A stretch of DNA of 64,000 nucleotides from Paralithodes platypus (lineage: Eukaryota; Arthropoda; Malacostraca; Decapoda; Lithodidae), in assembly GCA_032716605.1 (NCBI GenBank), contig CM064485.1:29787558-29851557 (forward strand), in the 5' to 3' direction. Below are positions 33,599 through 45,218 of the stretch, piece after piece. A model generated the notes under the pieces. The model had not been told where the DNA came from, did not search any database, and worked only from the letters and a program-made list of their open reading frames with translations. Every line of letters begins with the position of its first letter. Positions within the stretch are counted from its first letter, which is position 1. Position numbers and translations under genes: made by a program.

Positions 33599-35260
33599 GA
33601 AGATCTCCGAACAGGGAGAGGAGGGCGAAGAAGCACAAGAAGCCGACTGAAAGGAGGATGGTAGGTCCCTTGACAGTGTGTCAACGATCCGTTTGTCAAC
33701 TCCTCGTATGTGAAGCACAACCAGCTGGTACTCCTGAAGCTGTAGAGCCCATCTTAAAATCCGTTGATTGTTGTTCTTCATACGGTCAATGAAAGTAAGA
33801 GGGTTATGATCCGTATACACGTCAATGTGGGGCGAATGCTGAGGAAGGTAACAATCAAATTTCTTTATTGCCAGGACCAGAGCCAAAGACTCCTCCTCTA
33901 CAGTAGAGTACCCTCGCTGATGTCTTTTCAACTTTGTGGAGAAATAAGAGACTGGGTGGAGGATATCTTCATGGTACTGTAGGAGGACGGCTCCAACACC
34001 CTCACCACTGGCGTCTACCTGCAGTTGATAAGGTTTGGCAGGATCAGGGGCACAGAGCACTGGATAGATGGACAGCAGAGTCTTCAGGTGGTGGAAGGCT
34101 GCCATACACGCGGGGGACCACACAAACGCCACCTTCGTGCTGGTTAGGTCGGTGAGAGGGGCGGCAATAGTGGCAAAGTTGCTGCAGAATCTCCGGTAAA
34201 AGCCACACATCCCCAGGAACCTCATCAGAGACTTGTGGTCCTTATGCTGGGGATAGTCCAAGATGCTCTCGATGTTGGCGGACTTCGGACGTGCCATGCC
34301 TTGGCCCACCACATGGCCGAGATAAGTGACCGTGGCCCGGCCAAAACAGGATTTCGCAAGGTTGATGGTGAGGCCAGCCTGGGAGAGACGAGAGAGCATC
34401 TCCAGCTGTACCAGATGCTCAGGCCAAGTTTCTGCAATTACAACAATGTCATCCAAGTAGCAGTCTACGCCAACTAAACCAAGAATAGTATGGGATATGA
34501 TTCGTTGGAAAGTGGCGGGAGCATTGATCATTCCGAATGGCATTACTTTATATTGATAGAGACCAAAAGGGGTGGTGAATGCTGAAGTGAGTTGAGCCCT
34601 GTCTGTCATACCTCTCTGATAATAACCTTTCTGTAGGTCAATAGTAGAAGCAAATTTAGCCCTACCCACCTTATCAACTAAATCATCAATATGAGGCAGA
34701 GGGAAACCATCAGGTACAGTGACCTTATTGAGCTTACGGTAATCTGTGCAAAGTCTACTGCTACCATCAGATTTAGGGACCAACAGACTGGGTGAAGCCC
34801 AAGGAGAGCAACTCTCTTCTATCAGGTCATTCTCCAACATAAAGTCAATTTCTTTCTTCATGATCAACTGCTTCTGGGGATTTAGCCTATCTGGTTGTTG
34901 CTTAATAGGTGTAACCATATCAGATGTTAGAATGACATCATGCTGTTGTGAGTTATAAAACCCTGGGACATCTGAAGTAATTGAGGGATACTTGAGGAGT
35001 AACAATTTAAGATCTGCCTTCTGAGATGATGTAGAGCCAGGAAGGTAATCATCTAAATGGCGCAAGACCTGACTGTTTTTAGGATTTCCTATAGGTGATG
35101 GAATGTCAGTACCCTCAATTATATCAGGTCTACCAGGTTGTACATTTTCAGAATTGGTTAAAAGACAGGGTTTAACCTGTTGCGAATCATCCTCTAAAGA
35201 CCTTTCATAATATGGTTTGATTTGATTTGATTGATGTGAACTAGTTGTTGAGCTCTCCAT
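33566..35260 (-). CDS. Gypsy-2 reverse transcriptase and RNase H
   Basis: Open frame of 565 codons from an ATG at 35258-35260, ending inside the 3' LTR. RT: SCSPWASPSLLVPKSDGSSR, LCTDYRKLNKVTVP, FASTIDLQKGYYQ, PFGMINAPATFQR and CYLDDIVVIAE (catalytic YLDD, about residue 264). RNase H: QVDASGEGVGAVLLQ, EEESLALV and YTDHNPLTF (about residue 481). These supply the D-E-D residues. The spacing YYQRGMTD looks one residue short relative to relatives. The frame may once have been joined to integrase upstream. Despite decay elsewhere it has no internal stop. Confidence 0.92.
   Translation of the reverse strand: MESSTTSSHQSNQIKPYYERSLEDDSQQVKPCLLTNSENVQPGRPDIIEGTDIPSPIGNPKNSQVLRHLDDYLPGSTSSQKADLKLLLLKYPSITSDVPGFYNSQQHDVILTSDMVTPIKQQPDRLNPQKQLIMKKEIDFMLENDLIEESCSPWASPSLLVPKSDGSSRLCTDYRKLNKVTVPDGFPLPHIDDLVDKVGRAKFASTIDLQKGYYQRGMTDRAQLTSAFTTPFGLYQYKVMPFGMINAPATFQRIISHTILGLVGVDCYLDDIVVIAETWPEHLVQLEMLSRLSQAGLTINLAKSCFGRATVTYLGHVVGQGMARPKSANIESILDYPQHKDHKSLMRFLGMCGFYRRFCSNFATIAAPLTDLTSTKVAFVWSPACMAAFHHLKTLLSIYPVLCAPDPAKPYQLQVDASGEGVGAVLLQYHEDILHPVSYFSTKLKRHQRGYSTVEEESLALVLAIKKFDCYLPQHSPHIDVYTDHNPLTFIDRMKNNNQRILRWALQLQEYQLVVLHIRGVDKRIVDTLSRDLPSSFQSASCASSPSSPCSEIFQGEVSHPSPL
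33599..33607 (-). other. Gypsy-2 polypurine tract
   Basis: AGGGGGAGG on the minus strand directly abuts the 3' LTR. Polypurine tracts prime plus-strand DNA synthesis. Confidence 0.8.
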
Positions 35261-36033
35261 CTATCCGGAGTTTGAATAACATAGTTGAGTGGTGTCAATT
35301 TCTGAGAGACTATAGAAGGACCAGAGTACTTACTTTTCAAGGCATGACCGACCTGGAATAGTTAGAAACAACAGAACCCTGTCACCTGTAGAGAATACAC
35401 GAGGTTTAGTTTTAGCATCATAAATGTACTTAATTTTTGACTGACTACGTTAAAGATTTTCCAAAGCTAGAGCACTCGCAGAAGATAGTTTCAGCTTTAA
35501 AGAATTTATGTACTTTGAAACTGTGCGTAGAGGGTGATCAGAAACAGTCTTAAACCAAACATCTTTAAGTACTTTAAGAGGGCCCCTAATTTGGCGACCA
35601 TACAAGAGCTCGAAGGGTGAGTGGCCTAGTGATTCTTGTGGGCATTCTCTTATGGCAAACAGGAGAAAGTCTATGTTTTCATCCCAGTCCTTCTAAGTTT
35701 CAATGCAATATTTTTTAATAAGTGACTTAAAGCTCTGGTGAAATCCTTCAAGGCAACCCTGGGACTGTGGATGGTAGGCTGTGGCAAAATGGTGGTGAAT
35801 ATTCAACTCTTTCATGATTTTTGACATCATGTTACTTGTAAAATTTGTACCTTGATCAGTTTGAATATCTTTAGGAATACCCACCCTACTAAAGAGGTGC
35901 AGGAAGTGTTTTACCACTTGTCCAGCCTTGATGTCCTTCAGAGGGAAAGCCTCAGGGTACCTAGTAGAAGTGTCCATGACAGTAAGGAGATACTGATTAC
36001 CTTTTTTAGTCCTGGGAAGAGGTCCAACACAAT
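35261..36033 (-). pseudogene. Gypsy-2 integrase, broken
   Basis: The frame 35977-35693 holds the catalytic core: MDTSTRYPEAFPL, QTDQGTNFTSNM and QSQGCLEGFHQ, giving Asp, Asp and Glu in order. Upstream and downstream parts (including FELLYGRQIRGPLK near 35590) are in other frames with stops. The GPY/F-type C-terminal segment is only partly recognisable at about 35340-35460. Confidence 0.82.
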
Positions 36034-37191
36034 CTATAACAATGCGCTCAAGCAGCTCAGTAGTGACAGGAATTGGCTTAAGAGGAGCAGGGGGAATGAC
36101 TTCATTAGGCTTACCTGCGACTTGGAACGTATGACCGGTCTTAACATACTGGGCAACGTCCTTCTTGACTCCTGGCCAGTAAAAATGAGCAAGTACCTTT
36201 TTATATGTTTTTGCTGTCCCAAATGTCCCGCTAAACCGTCATGAGCCAATTCCATAACATAACTGCGAATAGAAGTGGGAATGACTACTTGATGAATAGT
36301 GGACCAGGTATCAGCATCAGCCTTATCTGGAGGATGGAAACTTCTCATAAGCACACTTTCATGATAGTAAAAACATGGGTTTTTTCTTGCAGTGGGTGTG
36401 TCTGCTACACATCTGATTTTAGCTAGTGTAGGATCTATCTCTTGAGCCTGAATCAGATTATCCTTGTTCAGATTTTGATATAAGTTATCACAAGGTGATG
36501 GCAAGGATAGGTTTGGGCAAGGAGCAGTAACAGTTTGTGAGCGGGTAACTGCACATACGGGGAAGACAGGAGGATGTTTTTGATAGAGTGGCTCAGTGGG
36601 ACTCTTCTCCATGAGTTTGTTTGACAGGACCAATTCTGGAATCAGACCGTTCCCTGCCAAATCATTCCCCAGAAGAAAAGTCACACCAGCAACAGGGATC
36701 TTATCACGAATGGCTACTTTTACCTCCCCTTTGAGTAATCCACTGTCTAGTACCACTTTAGCAATAGGTGCTCCTTTGCCTGCATCTAGAGATAGTTTAT
36801 TTTTTTCCCCAGTGAATGTGTGTTCTACTGATGGTAAAGCTTTCTTGCACAATATACTCTGAGCTGACCCTGTATCCCTAAGAATGGTAACTGGATATTG
36901 GGGAAAACCCTTACCTGTAGAGACAGTACCCGATACCTTGAATGCAGAGAATACATCTTTAGGAGAATTAGTAGCAACACATGTGATCGGTCTCTCATTA
37001 GATGTTCCTGGGTTTTTTGGTGTAGGATTATTCTTAGATGTTGTGAGAGTAAGTTTATATGCAGATGAAGTCCTACACTTAGGGTGTTGACAATTCAGGA
37101 TATCATGACCTGACTGCTTACAATAGGTACAGAAATCAGTAGTGCTATTCATTTTCCTATTGAACTTAGATCTGTTGTCCACCAGCCACAT
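36034..37191 (-). CDS. Gypsy-2 CCHC knuckle, protease and integrase N-terminus
   Basis: Continuous frame of 385 codons as read. CTYCKQSGHDILNC near the start is a C-x2-C-x4-H-x4-C knuckle. The protease follows with LRDTGSAQSIL (catalytic DTG) and VTFLLGNDLAG, which plays the role of the second conserved motif. A linker leads into an integrase zinc-binding region starting LAHDGLAGHLGQQKH, after which the frame diverges from the family. Probably part of a gag-pol frame joined to 37192-38294 originally. Confidence 0.85.
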   Translation of the reverse strand: MWLVDNRSKFNRKMNSTTDFCTYCKQSGHDILNCQHPKCRTSSAYKLTLTTSKNNPTPKNPGTSNERPITCVATNSPKDVFSAFKVSGTVSTGKGFPQYPVTILRDTGSAQSILCKKALPSVEHTFTGEKNKLSLDAGKGAPIAKVVLDSGLLKGEVKVAIRDKIPVAGVTFLLGNDLAGNGLIPELVLSNKLMEKSPTEPLYQKHPPVFPVCAVTRSQTVTAPCPNLSLPSPCDNLYQNLNKDNLIQAQEIDPTLAKIRCVADTPTARKNPCFYYHESVLMRSFHPPDKADADTWSTIHQVVIPTSIRSYVMELAHDGLAGHLGQQKHIKRYLLIFTGQESRRTLPSMLRPVIRSKSQVSLMKSFPLLLLSQFLSLLSCLSALL

Positions 37192-38294
37192 TCACAGGGT
37201 TATAGTTAGAGGATGATTTTACATTAAGGGTCCTGGATTTATCTTTGCAATGGAGATTCCTGTGGATAAGTGCATATGCATCCGCCAGCTGTGCTGCTTT
37301 GATCAAGTCTGTCTCTCCTTTCTCTTCTAGGTAAACTAACAAACTAAATGGTAACTTCCCCTTTCATTCCTCCAAAACAACACAATTAACTAGCTTAGCA
37401 TATGTAGTGATATCAGAGGTGTCTAGCCACTTCTTACACAGGCGGAACTTCTCCCTAGCAAACTCCAAGAAGGTGTGTTTTTCAGGTTTAGCATAGTTAC
37501 GAAACTCTATGATAACTATCAGGGGTGACTGCATAGGCATCAAGTATGGCCTTCTTAAACTCTTAATCATCAAAGGTGTCCAGATTCGAAAAAACCAACT
37601 TAGGTTGTAGTAACCAAGGCCATTCCTGCTTCTCCCACTGAAGATGCTGGGCTGTCTTCTCGAAGGTGACGAAAAAAGCATCAGGATTGTCCTCTTGAAA
37701 AGTTGGTAGTAGTGGGATGTTCTTAGCCAAGTTAAGAGTCGTCGGCTTCTGGTGAGAGATACTTTGTTGATGAAGTTTGGCTCGTTCAAGTTCCCGGTCC
37801 TTCCCTCTTTCTTAAAGTTTGGCTCGTTCAAGTTCCAGTTTGGCTCGTTCAAGTTCTGGTTCTGGTCAAGTTTGATTCGTTCATGTTCCAGTTTGGCTCG
37901 TTCAAATTCCTGGTTCTGGTAAAGTTTGATTTGTTCAAATTCATATTCATATTGAAGTTTGAGTTTTTCTAAGGCAAGTCTCTTCAAGATAGTGTGCTGG
38001 AGGTGGTGGAAGAACCTTATAAGCTTGGCTATCATCAGAGTCAGACTGGGGAGACAACTGCGTCGTAAAAGTCATGGGTGTGAATTCATCTATAGCTTCT
38101 GGAGGTAAATGTAGTCTCCTAACCAAACCTTCTACGATAAGGTTTTTTATTTTTCATTTGGTGTGGGAACTTTCAAAAGGAATGTCAAAGGTGATGGCCA
38201 TAAACTTCCACTGGTCTTTCGAAATCACTCGATCCCTGAGAAGACTAATGGAAGGCTCATTACAAAAGTGTTTTAAGTTAAAAGGTTCCGTCAT
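37192..38294 (-). pseudogene. Gypsy-2 gag, broken
   Basis: Begins with an ATG at 38294. An in-frame stop occurs early and several frames follow. A Glu/Lys/Gln-rich repeated stretch (FERAKLEHERIKLDQ and NLNEPN units, 37795-37950) precedes the capsid. The capsid part includes FAREKFRLCKKWLDTSD, LVNCVVLEE and, in another frame just downstream, KAAQLADAYALIHR. This is a SCAN-like pattern. Confidence 0.75.
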
Positions 38295-39169
38295 GTCTAA
38301 ACGTAACTACAGAATACTCTGAAGAGAAAATTACCCTTTAATCTGTTCCAAGGTTAGGATAGTCACGAGATAACAGGCGGGGAATGACTCGTTCCGCTGG
38401 GAATCAAGAGACGAGTTGACATGCATAGGTGAGGTTATAGATATCTAGGAGAATTATGATCTGCCTAGTATAGACGTGTACATCATGATACAGGTAGAGG
38501 GACATTTAAATACCAATCTATTTTTGATTTTAATGTGAACTCCCTATTAAACAACGTTAATTGAGGGCAGAAAGAAACCCAAGACAAAGCTACCGTTACT
38601 TTATCAAAGGAGACCTGTTCAGCAGTGATACACGGACACACGATTCTATAGAGAGGATAAGAAGTAGGAGAGACTATGGATCATCAATACTACTAAGATT
38701 AGGAATTATAGTAATCGTGTATGGTCTAACCTATAGTTATATTGTTCTATGGTTGACATATGATGAGGTCAGTCCTACTCTGAAATAAATTATTTAAGGG
38801 TGACTCAGGGGATGACCAGTGATGATTTGTAATCTATCACGAGATACTCTAGGATATACTTGGTACCGTCTGCCAAATGTGATACAAGTATGAAGGAGTA
38901 TGAGGAATGAGATGAGCGCCTGAACACGTCCTAGTATTATGTATCAATGTTCCCTGTAATTGTGAGAGAGCTACTTTTGTAATCTTACCTTGTTGTACAA
39001 ACCAAATTATAGATAGGAATGAATATTTAAACAACATAAGCAAGAAAACAAGATATAATAGTCAAGATTCCTTTACGACGTGGTATGAAATATCAATTAA
39101 ATTACAAATATATGATCAGTAAGGTAACGGAAGTCCGCAATGGAAGTCAAGTAAAATGGCAAAAAACAA
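38295..39169 (-). other. Gypsy-2 leader
   Basis: Between the primer binding site and the gag ATG. No tRNA-like tandem units as in Gypsy-1, and no coding frame recognised. Confidence 0.5.
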
Positions 39170-39187
39170 ATCCCGGACAGGCCCCCA
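39170..39187 (-). other. Gypsy-2 primer binding site (tRNA-Pro type)
   Basis: The minus strand reads TGGGGGCCTGTCCGGGAT two bases inside the LTR. It matches the standard proline-tRNA primer site of many retroelements except for a two-base change in the middle (16 of 18). Confidence 0.75.
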
Positions 39188-39189
39188 TT

Positions 39190-39503
39190 TGTTACAACCC
39201 GGACGTTATGAGAAGTTTTAATTAGGCCTGGTAAACACTACGGGTATGGTAACTCCCAAATTGTCACACTAGACTGAATAGATTAGAAGTGAATTAAGTG
39301 AAGAGAGTAATAGTCTGTTTAACAGACTTATGCCAAGACTTGGTAGTCTATTTTAGAGATGGTAGTTATAGCTTATATAGCAGTTTATTTATGTAAGTTA
39401 TTATATCATAAGCCACTTTGATCTTATAAACTTTACCACACCACTAACCTCTTTGTACCAAACTAATGCACATAATATTATGGTTAAGAAAAAAAAAAAA
39501 ATT

Positions 39504-39559
<56 letters not shown>

Positions 39560-40176
39560 TTATAAAAGAAAAGAGTTTATATTATAAAAAGAATTGCAAG
39601 TAAATAGATTAAAAAGGAAAATAATATATTTATATAAATATTAATATATAAATTATAATAATTTATCTCCATGAACAAACAAACAAAAAAGGGAAAAAGA
39701 AAAGAACCTTATATACTAATGTAAACTAATGACACACGTAATAATAGGAATCAGGCTATGACAGACAAGACACTACTCCCTGGTTATCAGCACAGCTAGC
39801 GGTATTTAGTAGCACACAATACAGGATAACACCTCCACACAAATCTCCAGGAGCCGATATATCCAAGACGCTGGTTGAGTATATACTGATTGCATATGAA
39901 CTCAAGATGAATTACAACACCCTCCGTCACAGCCTGAACCCCTTATACATGTACAGAAAGGCAACTAGAAAACAGAAGATTGGCAAGTACAGCGCCATCT
40001 ATTATTAAGAACATTAAATAATATACAAAATAAATCAATTGACGCACTCAACTGAGACGTCATAGTCGACCCTGGCTGGCACAACAAAACAACTCTGAGT
40101 GCCGAGCTATAGAGAGTCGAAAGGGGTCGAGCACAGCAGAAACTCTCGAAGCTTCACAGTGGCGAGGGATGTGACA
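39190..40176 (-). repeat. Gypsy-2 LTR (right; 5' LTR in element sense)
   Basis: 987 bp, TGTTACAACCC to GGGATGTGACA on the plus strand. Longer than the left LTR because of an expanded (TA)n at about 39503-39555. Confidence 0.92.
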
Positions 40177-40479
40177 ATAGTCACTCAAGAAAGGGCGTGG
40201 ACCCCTTATGATTTTCTTTACGCAATTATTACTCTCTAAATTGATTTTGGTATGTAACCTGCTTTGCAATAAATAGTATATATAGTTGTGTAGTTGATGT
40301 ATAGACAATATATTCATAAATTCGTTTCCAGAGATAAACTTCCATAATTAATAATAGGCGAGGTCCACGAATTGTTAGGAATGACTGTACCTCGATATTT
40401 AACACTGCGGCCAAGGTAACACAAGCATGAAGATATATTTTAATCTATCCTGACGTTTACTTGGCGTTACTGATGTGTC

Positions 40480-40566
40480 TGGAAGCTCACATATGCACGC
40501 GAGTACATGCAAATGTTTTTGTCTCTAGCCAGAAATCGAGCCTACGATCTTTGGGTTAAACCTTAT
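40480..40566 (-). mobile_element. tRNA-derived SINE fragment
   Basis: The minus strand has a degraded B box (GGCTCGATTTCTGG) followed by CTAGAGACAAAAACATTTGC. The same tail follows a clean B box at 41310-41366 on the plus strand, so two copies of one SINE family flank the MITE here in inverted orientation. Confidence 0.6.
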
Positions 40567-40582
40567 AATGGGTCAGTGGTTA

Positions 40583-40672
40583 TTTGTTTTGGGGGTTCTA
40601 TTTATTTGTTTTGGGGGTTCTATTTATTTGTTTTGGGGGTTCTATTTATTTGTTTTGGGGGTTCTATTTATT
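40583..40672 (+). repeat. 24-bp tandem array, 4 copies
   Basis: Units of GTTTTGGGGGTTCTATTTAT plus four bases. They resemble the MITE-A terminal string and lie exactly at the left end of a MITE-A copy, so the array looks like an amplified MITE end. Confidence 0.9.
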
Positions 40673-41004
40673 CACCTATTAGTTTATTTTTTGGTTTCCT
40701 GGCTAGACCTTCATCAAACTTTAAAAAAAACACTCCCTAGAACCCCTGCAAGATAAATTTGTACATCTTTCGATAGAAAAATGTCCCGGCCAAAGGCCGG
40801 CTTCTTAAAATATCAGGCTTTCTATCGCTCGCCAGGATAATGTCGACACCTAAATGGTACGAATGGTCTTGATATTCATATAAAAATGGAACGAATGTTT
40901 TTAAAATCGACAAGCTAATGGGGCAAACTTCTTGAAATCTGAAAATTATTGGGGCTAAATATGAGGAAGGAGGGAGGCCAGAAAAAGTCCCATCTCCACA
41001 TAAG
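40673..41004 (+). mobile_element. MITE-A, copy at 40.7 kb
   Basis: Contains GGTTTCCTGGCTAGACC, hairpin 1 (CTTTCGATAGAAAAATG), hairpin 2 (CCGGCC-AAA-GGCCGG), CTATCGCTCGCCAGG and the repeated arm. The right TTAA is degenerate (CACATAAG). The left end merges into the 24-bp array. Confidence 0.78.
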
Positions 41005-41269
41005 ATCCAGGTAATCTATTAACCATGTCTCATATAACCTTAGAAACTATACATCATTAGTGTATCTGCTTTTATGAGGTTATAGCGTGGTTAGTAGAAC
41101 GCCTGGCTTATCATATTAATATTAAACCTCAATCACGTGAGGCCTTCAACCTTCATGAACGAAATGAGCAGAAACAAATAGTGATCTTTCTGAAATTGAA
41201 TGTGATTTAATCCTTCATCACAAATTAGCTCTCAGACATTTGATCTTCGTTCAATATTGCGTTGGTGGC

Positions 41270-41366
41270 ACCCTCCTCATATTTATATACTACGGGGGAT
41301 AATCGAAAGAACTTGGGTTCGATTCCCAGCTAGAGACAAAACACTTTTGCATGTACTTGCAATTTG
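41270..41366 (+). mobile_element. tRNA-derived SINE fragment
   Basis: GGGTTCGATTCCCAGC (B box) followed by TAGAGACAAAACACTTTTGC. A possible A-box half (GGTTATAGCGTGGTTAGTAG) lies at about 41078, separated by unrelated sequence. Confidence 0.6.
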
Positions 41367-41759
41367 TAAATAGCGTGCAAAGCAAGTAACATTGTTGAAA
41401 ATATTAACATTTATTTAGGAAAATGTACGGTTTATCGTGTATAGTCATAATAAAGCCTCATTTAAAGTACACAGTACAATTTAGATATCCATACCTCTCG
41501 ACGAACGTTCATATTAAATTCACTCAACGTTATGCACCTAAGAAAAAAACAATGCAACTGAATATTAAGGGAGGGAGTCTAGTCATTTATATCTGAATAG
41601 AAATTACAGGATAAATTATATAGGCAAATTTGCAACGATATTTACACATAATTTATAGCAGACAACGACATTTTCTCATTGCGAAATTATTTACAACTAT
41701 TGCTTTAGAGAGTTAACTTGATGCAGCTAAACATTTAACTAGTGATGTTGTGCAGTAAT
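41367..41759. other. Unassigned sequence before the 50-bp satellite
   Basis: AT-rich, with no coding frame and no recognised repeat. Confidence 0.4.
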
Positions 41760-44700
41760 GAAAAGACTGTCCATACTATTATAAATAAATCAATGGAATA
41801 GTCCTACAAACAAAGACTGTCCATACTCTTATAAGTAAATCAATGGAATAGTCCTACACACAAAGACTGTCCATACTATTATAAATAAATAAATGGAATA
41901 GTCCTACAAACAAAGACTGTCCATACTATTATAAATAAATCAATGGAATAGTCCTACAAACAAAGACTGTCCATACTATTATAAATAAATCAATGGAATA
42001 GTCCTACAAACAAAGACTGTCCATACTATTATAAATCAATCAATGGAATAGTCCTACAAACAAAGACTGTCCATACTATTATAAATAAATCAATGGAATA
42101 GTCCTACAAACAAAGACTGTCCATACTATTATAAATAAATCAATGGAATAGTCCTACAAACAAAGACTGTCCATACTATTATAAATAAATCAATGGATAG
42201 TCCTAAAACAAAGACTGTCCATACTATTATAAATAAATCAATGGAATAGTCCTACAAACAAAGACTGTCCATACTATTATAAATAAATCAATGGAATAGT
42301 CCTACAAACAAAGACTGTCCATACTATTATAAATAAATAAATGGAATAGTCCTACACACAAAGACTGTCCATACTATTATAAATCAATCAATGGAATAGT
42401 CCTACAAACAAAGACTGTCCATACTATTATAAATAAATCAATGGAATAGTCCTACACACAAAGACTGTCCATACTATTATAAATAAATCAATGGAATAGT
42501 CCTACACACAAAGACTGTCCATACTATTATAAGTAAATCAATGGAATAGTCCTACACACAAAGACTGTCCATACTATTATAAGTAAATCAATGGAATAGT
42601 CCTACAAATAAAGACTGTCCATACTATTATAAGTAAATCAATGGAATAGTCCTACACACAAAGACTGTCCATACTATTATAAGTAAATCAATGGAATAGT
42701 CCTACACACAAAGACTGTCCATACTATTATAAGTAAATCAATGGAATAGTCCTACACACAAAGACTGTCCATACTATTATAAGTAAATCAATGGAATAGT
42801 CCTACAAACAAAGACTGTCCATACTATTATAAATCAATCAATGGAATAGTCCTACAAACAAAGACTGTCCATACTATTATAAATAAATCAATGGAATAGT
42901 CCTACAAACAAAGACTGTCCATACTATTATAAATAAATCAATGGAATAGTCCTACAAACAAAGACTGTCCATACTATTATAAATAAATCAATGGATAGTC
43001 CTAAAACAAAGACTGTCCATACTATTATAAATCAATCAATGGAATAGTCCTACAAACAAAGACTGTCCATACTATTATAAATCAATCAATGGAATAGTCC
43101 TACAATCAAAGACTGTCCATACTATTATAAATCAATCAATGGAATAGTCCTACAATCAAAGACTGTCCATACTATTATAAATAAATCAATGGAATAGTCC
43201 TACAAACAAAGACTGTCCGTACTATTATAAATAAATCAATGGAATAGTCCTACAAACAAAGACTGTCCATACTATTATAAATCAATCAATGGAATAGTCC
43301 TACACACAAAGACTGTCCATACTATTATAAGTAAATCAATGGAATAGTCCTACACACAAAGACTGTCCATACTATTATAAGTAAATCAATGGAATAGTCC
43401 TACACACAAAGACTGTCCATACTATTCTATTATAAATCAATGAATGGAATAGTCCTACAAACAAAGACTGTCCATACTATTATAAATAAATCAATGGAAT
43501 AGTCCTACAAACAAAGACTGTCCATACTATTATAAATCAATCAATGGAATAGTCCTACAAACAAAGACTGTCCATACTATTATAAATAAATCAATGGAAT
43601 AGTCCTACAAACAAAGACTGTCCATACTATTATAAATAAATCAATGGAATAGTCCTACAAACAAAGACTGTCCATACTATTATAAATCAATCAATGGAAT
43701 AGTCCTACACACAAAGACTGTCCATACTATTATAAATCAATCAATGGAATAGTCCTACACACAAAGACTGTCCATACTATTATAAATAAATCAATGGAAT
43801 AGTCCTACAAACAAAGACTGTCCATACTATTATAAATCAATCAATGGAATAGTCCTACAAACAAAGACTGTCCATACTATTATAAATCAATCAATGGAAT
43901 AGTCCTACAAACAAAGACTGTCCATACTATTATAAATCAATCAATGGAATAGTCCTACAAACAAAGACTGTCCATACTATTATAAATCAATCAATGGAAT
44001 AGTCCTACAAACAAAGACTGTCCATACTATTATAAATCAATCAATGGAATAGTCCTACAAACAAAGACTGTCCATACTATTATAAATCAATCAATGGAAT
44101 AGTCCTACAAACAAAGACTGTCCATACTATTATAAATCAATCAATGGAATAGTCCTACAAACAAAGACTGTCCATACTATTATAAATCAATCAATGGAAT
44201 AGTCCTACACACAAAGACTGTCCATACTATTATAAATCAATCAATGGAATAGTCCTACAAACAAAGACTGTCCATACTATTATAAATCAATCAATGGAAT
44301 AGTCCTACACACAAAGACTGTCCATACTATTATAAATCAATCAATGGAATAGTCCTACAAACAAAGACTGTCCATACTATTATAAATCAATCAATGGAAT
44401 AGTCCTACAAACAAAGACTGTCCATACTATTATAAATCAATCAATGGAATAGTCCTACACACAAAGACTGTCCATACTATTATAAATCAATCAATGGAAT
44501 AGTCCTACAAACAAAGACTGTCCACACTATTATAAATCAATCAATGGAATAGTCCTACAAACAAAGACTGTCCATACTATTATAAATCAATCAATGGAAT
44601 AGTCCTACAAACAAAGACTGTCCATACTATTATAAATCAATCAATGGAATAGTCCTACAAACAAAGACTGTCCATACTATTATAAATCAATCAATGGAAT

Positions 44701-45218
44701 AGTCCTACAAACAAAGACTGTCCATACTATTATAAATCAATCAATGGAATAGTCCTACACACAAAGACTGTCCATACTATTATAAATCAATCAATGGAAT
44801 AGTCCTACAAACAAAGACTGTCCATACTATTATAAATCAATCAATGGAATAGTCCTACAAACAAAGACTGTCCATACTATTATAAATCAATCAATGGAAT
44901 AGTCCTACACACAAAGACTGTCCATACTATTATAAATCAATCAATGGAATAGTCCTACAAACAAAGACTGTCCATACTATTATAAATCAATCAATGGAAT
45001 AGTCCTACAAACAAAGACTGTCCATACTATTATAAATCAATCAATGGAATAGTCCTACAAACAAAGACTGTCCATACTATTATAAATCAATCAATGGAAT
45101 AGTCCTACAAACAAAGACTGTCCATACTATTATAAATCAATCAATGGAATAGTCCTACAAACAAAGACTGTCCATACTATTATAAATCAATCAATGGAAT
45201 AGTCCTACACACAAAGCT
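41760..45218 (+). repeat. 50-bp satellite, about 69 copies
   Basis: Direct 50-bp units with AAAGACTGTCCATACTATTA and GGAATAGTCCTACA. Three main variants differ at one spot: AAATAAATC, AAATCAATC and AAGTAAATC. AAGTAAATC clusters at 42520-42800 and AAATCAATC dominates 43820-45200. A two-base-deleted unit (ATGGATAGTCCTAAAAC) occurs at 42193 and 42991, 798 bp apart and preceded by the same three variants, so a 16-unit segment was duplicated. Each unit can form an imperfect hairpin (ACTATT/AATAGT). No gene inside. Confidence 0.97.

Larger units (their letters stand above)
32633..40176 (-). mobile_element. Gypsy-2: Gmr1-type LTR retrotransposon, minus strand
   Basis: Two LTRs (32633-33598 and 39190-40176), an 18-nt primer binding site next to the right LTR, and a polypurine tract next to the left one. 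The domain order on the minus strand is gag, CCHC knuckle, protease, integrase, RT, RNase H. Integrase lies before RT, the arrangement of the Gmr1 clade. The gag and integrase frames are broken, while the RT-RNase H frame is open for 565 codons. ATAG flanks both ends. Confidence 0.93.

Noticed and set aside
33472..33720. Separate ORFs in the Gypsy-2 LTRs (33.5 and 40.1 kb)
   Set aside because: They read through LTR sequence, are present in both LTRs for that reason, and overlap the pol end and polypurine tract.
41760..45218. CRISPR-like regular repeats
   Set aside because: The 50-bp and 65-bp arrays are head-to-tail satellites with no unique spacers between units, and the window is clearly eukaryotic.
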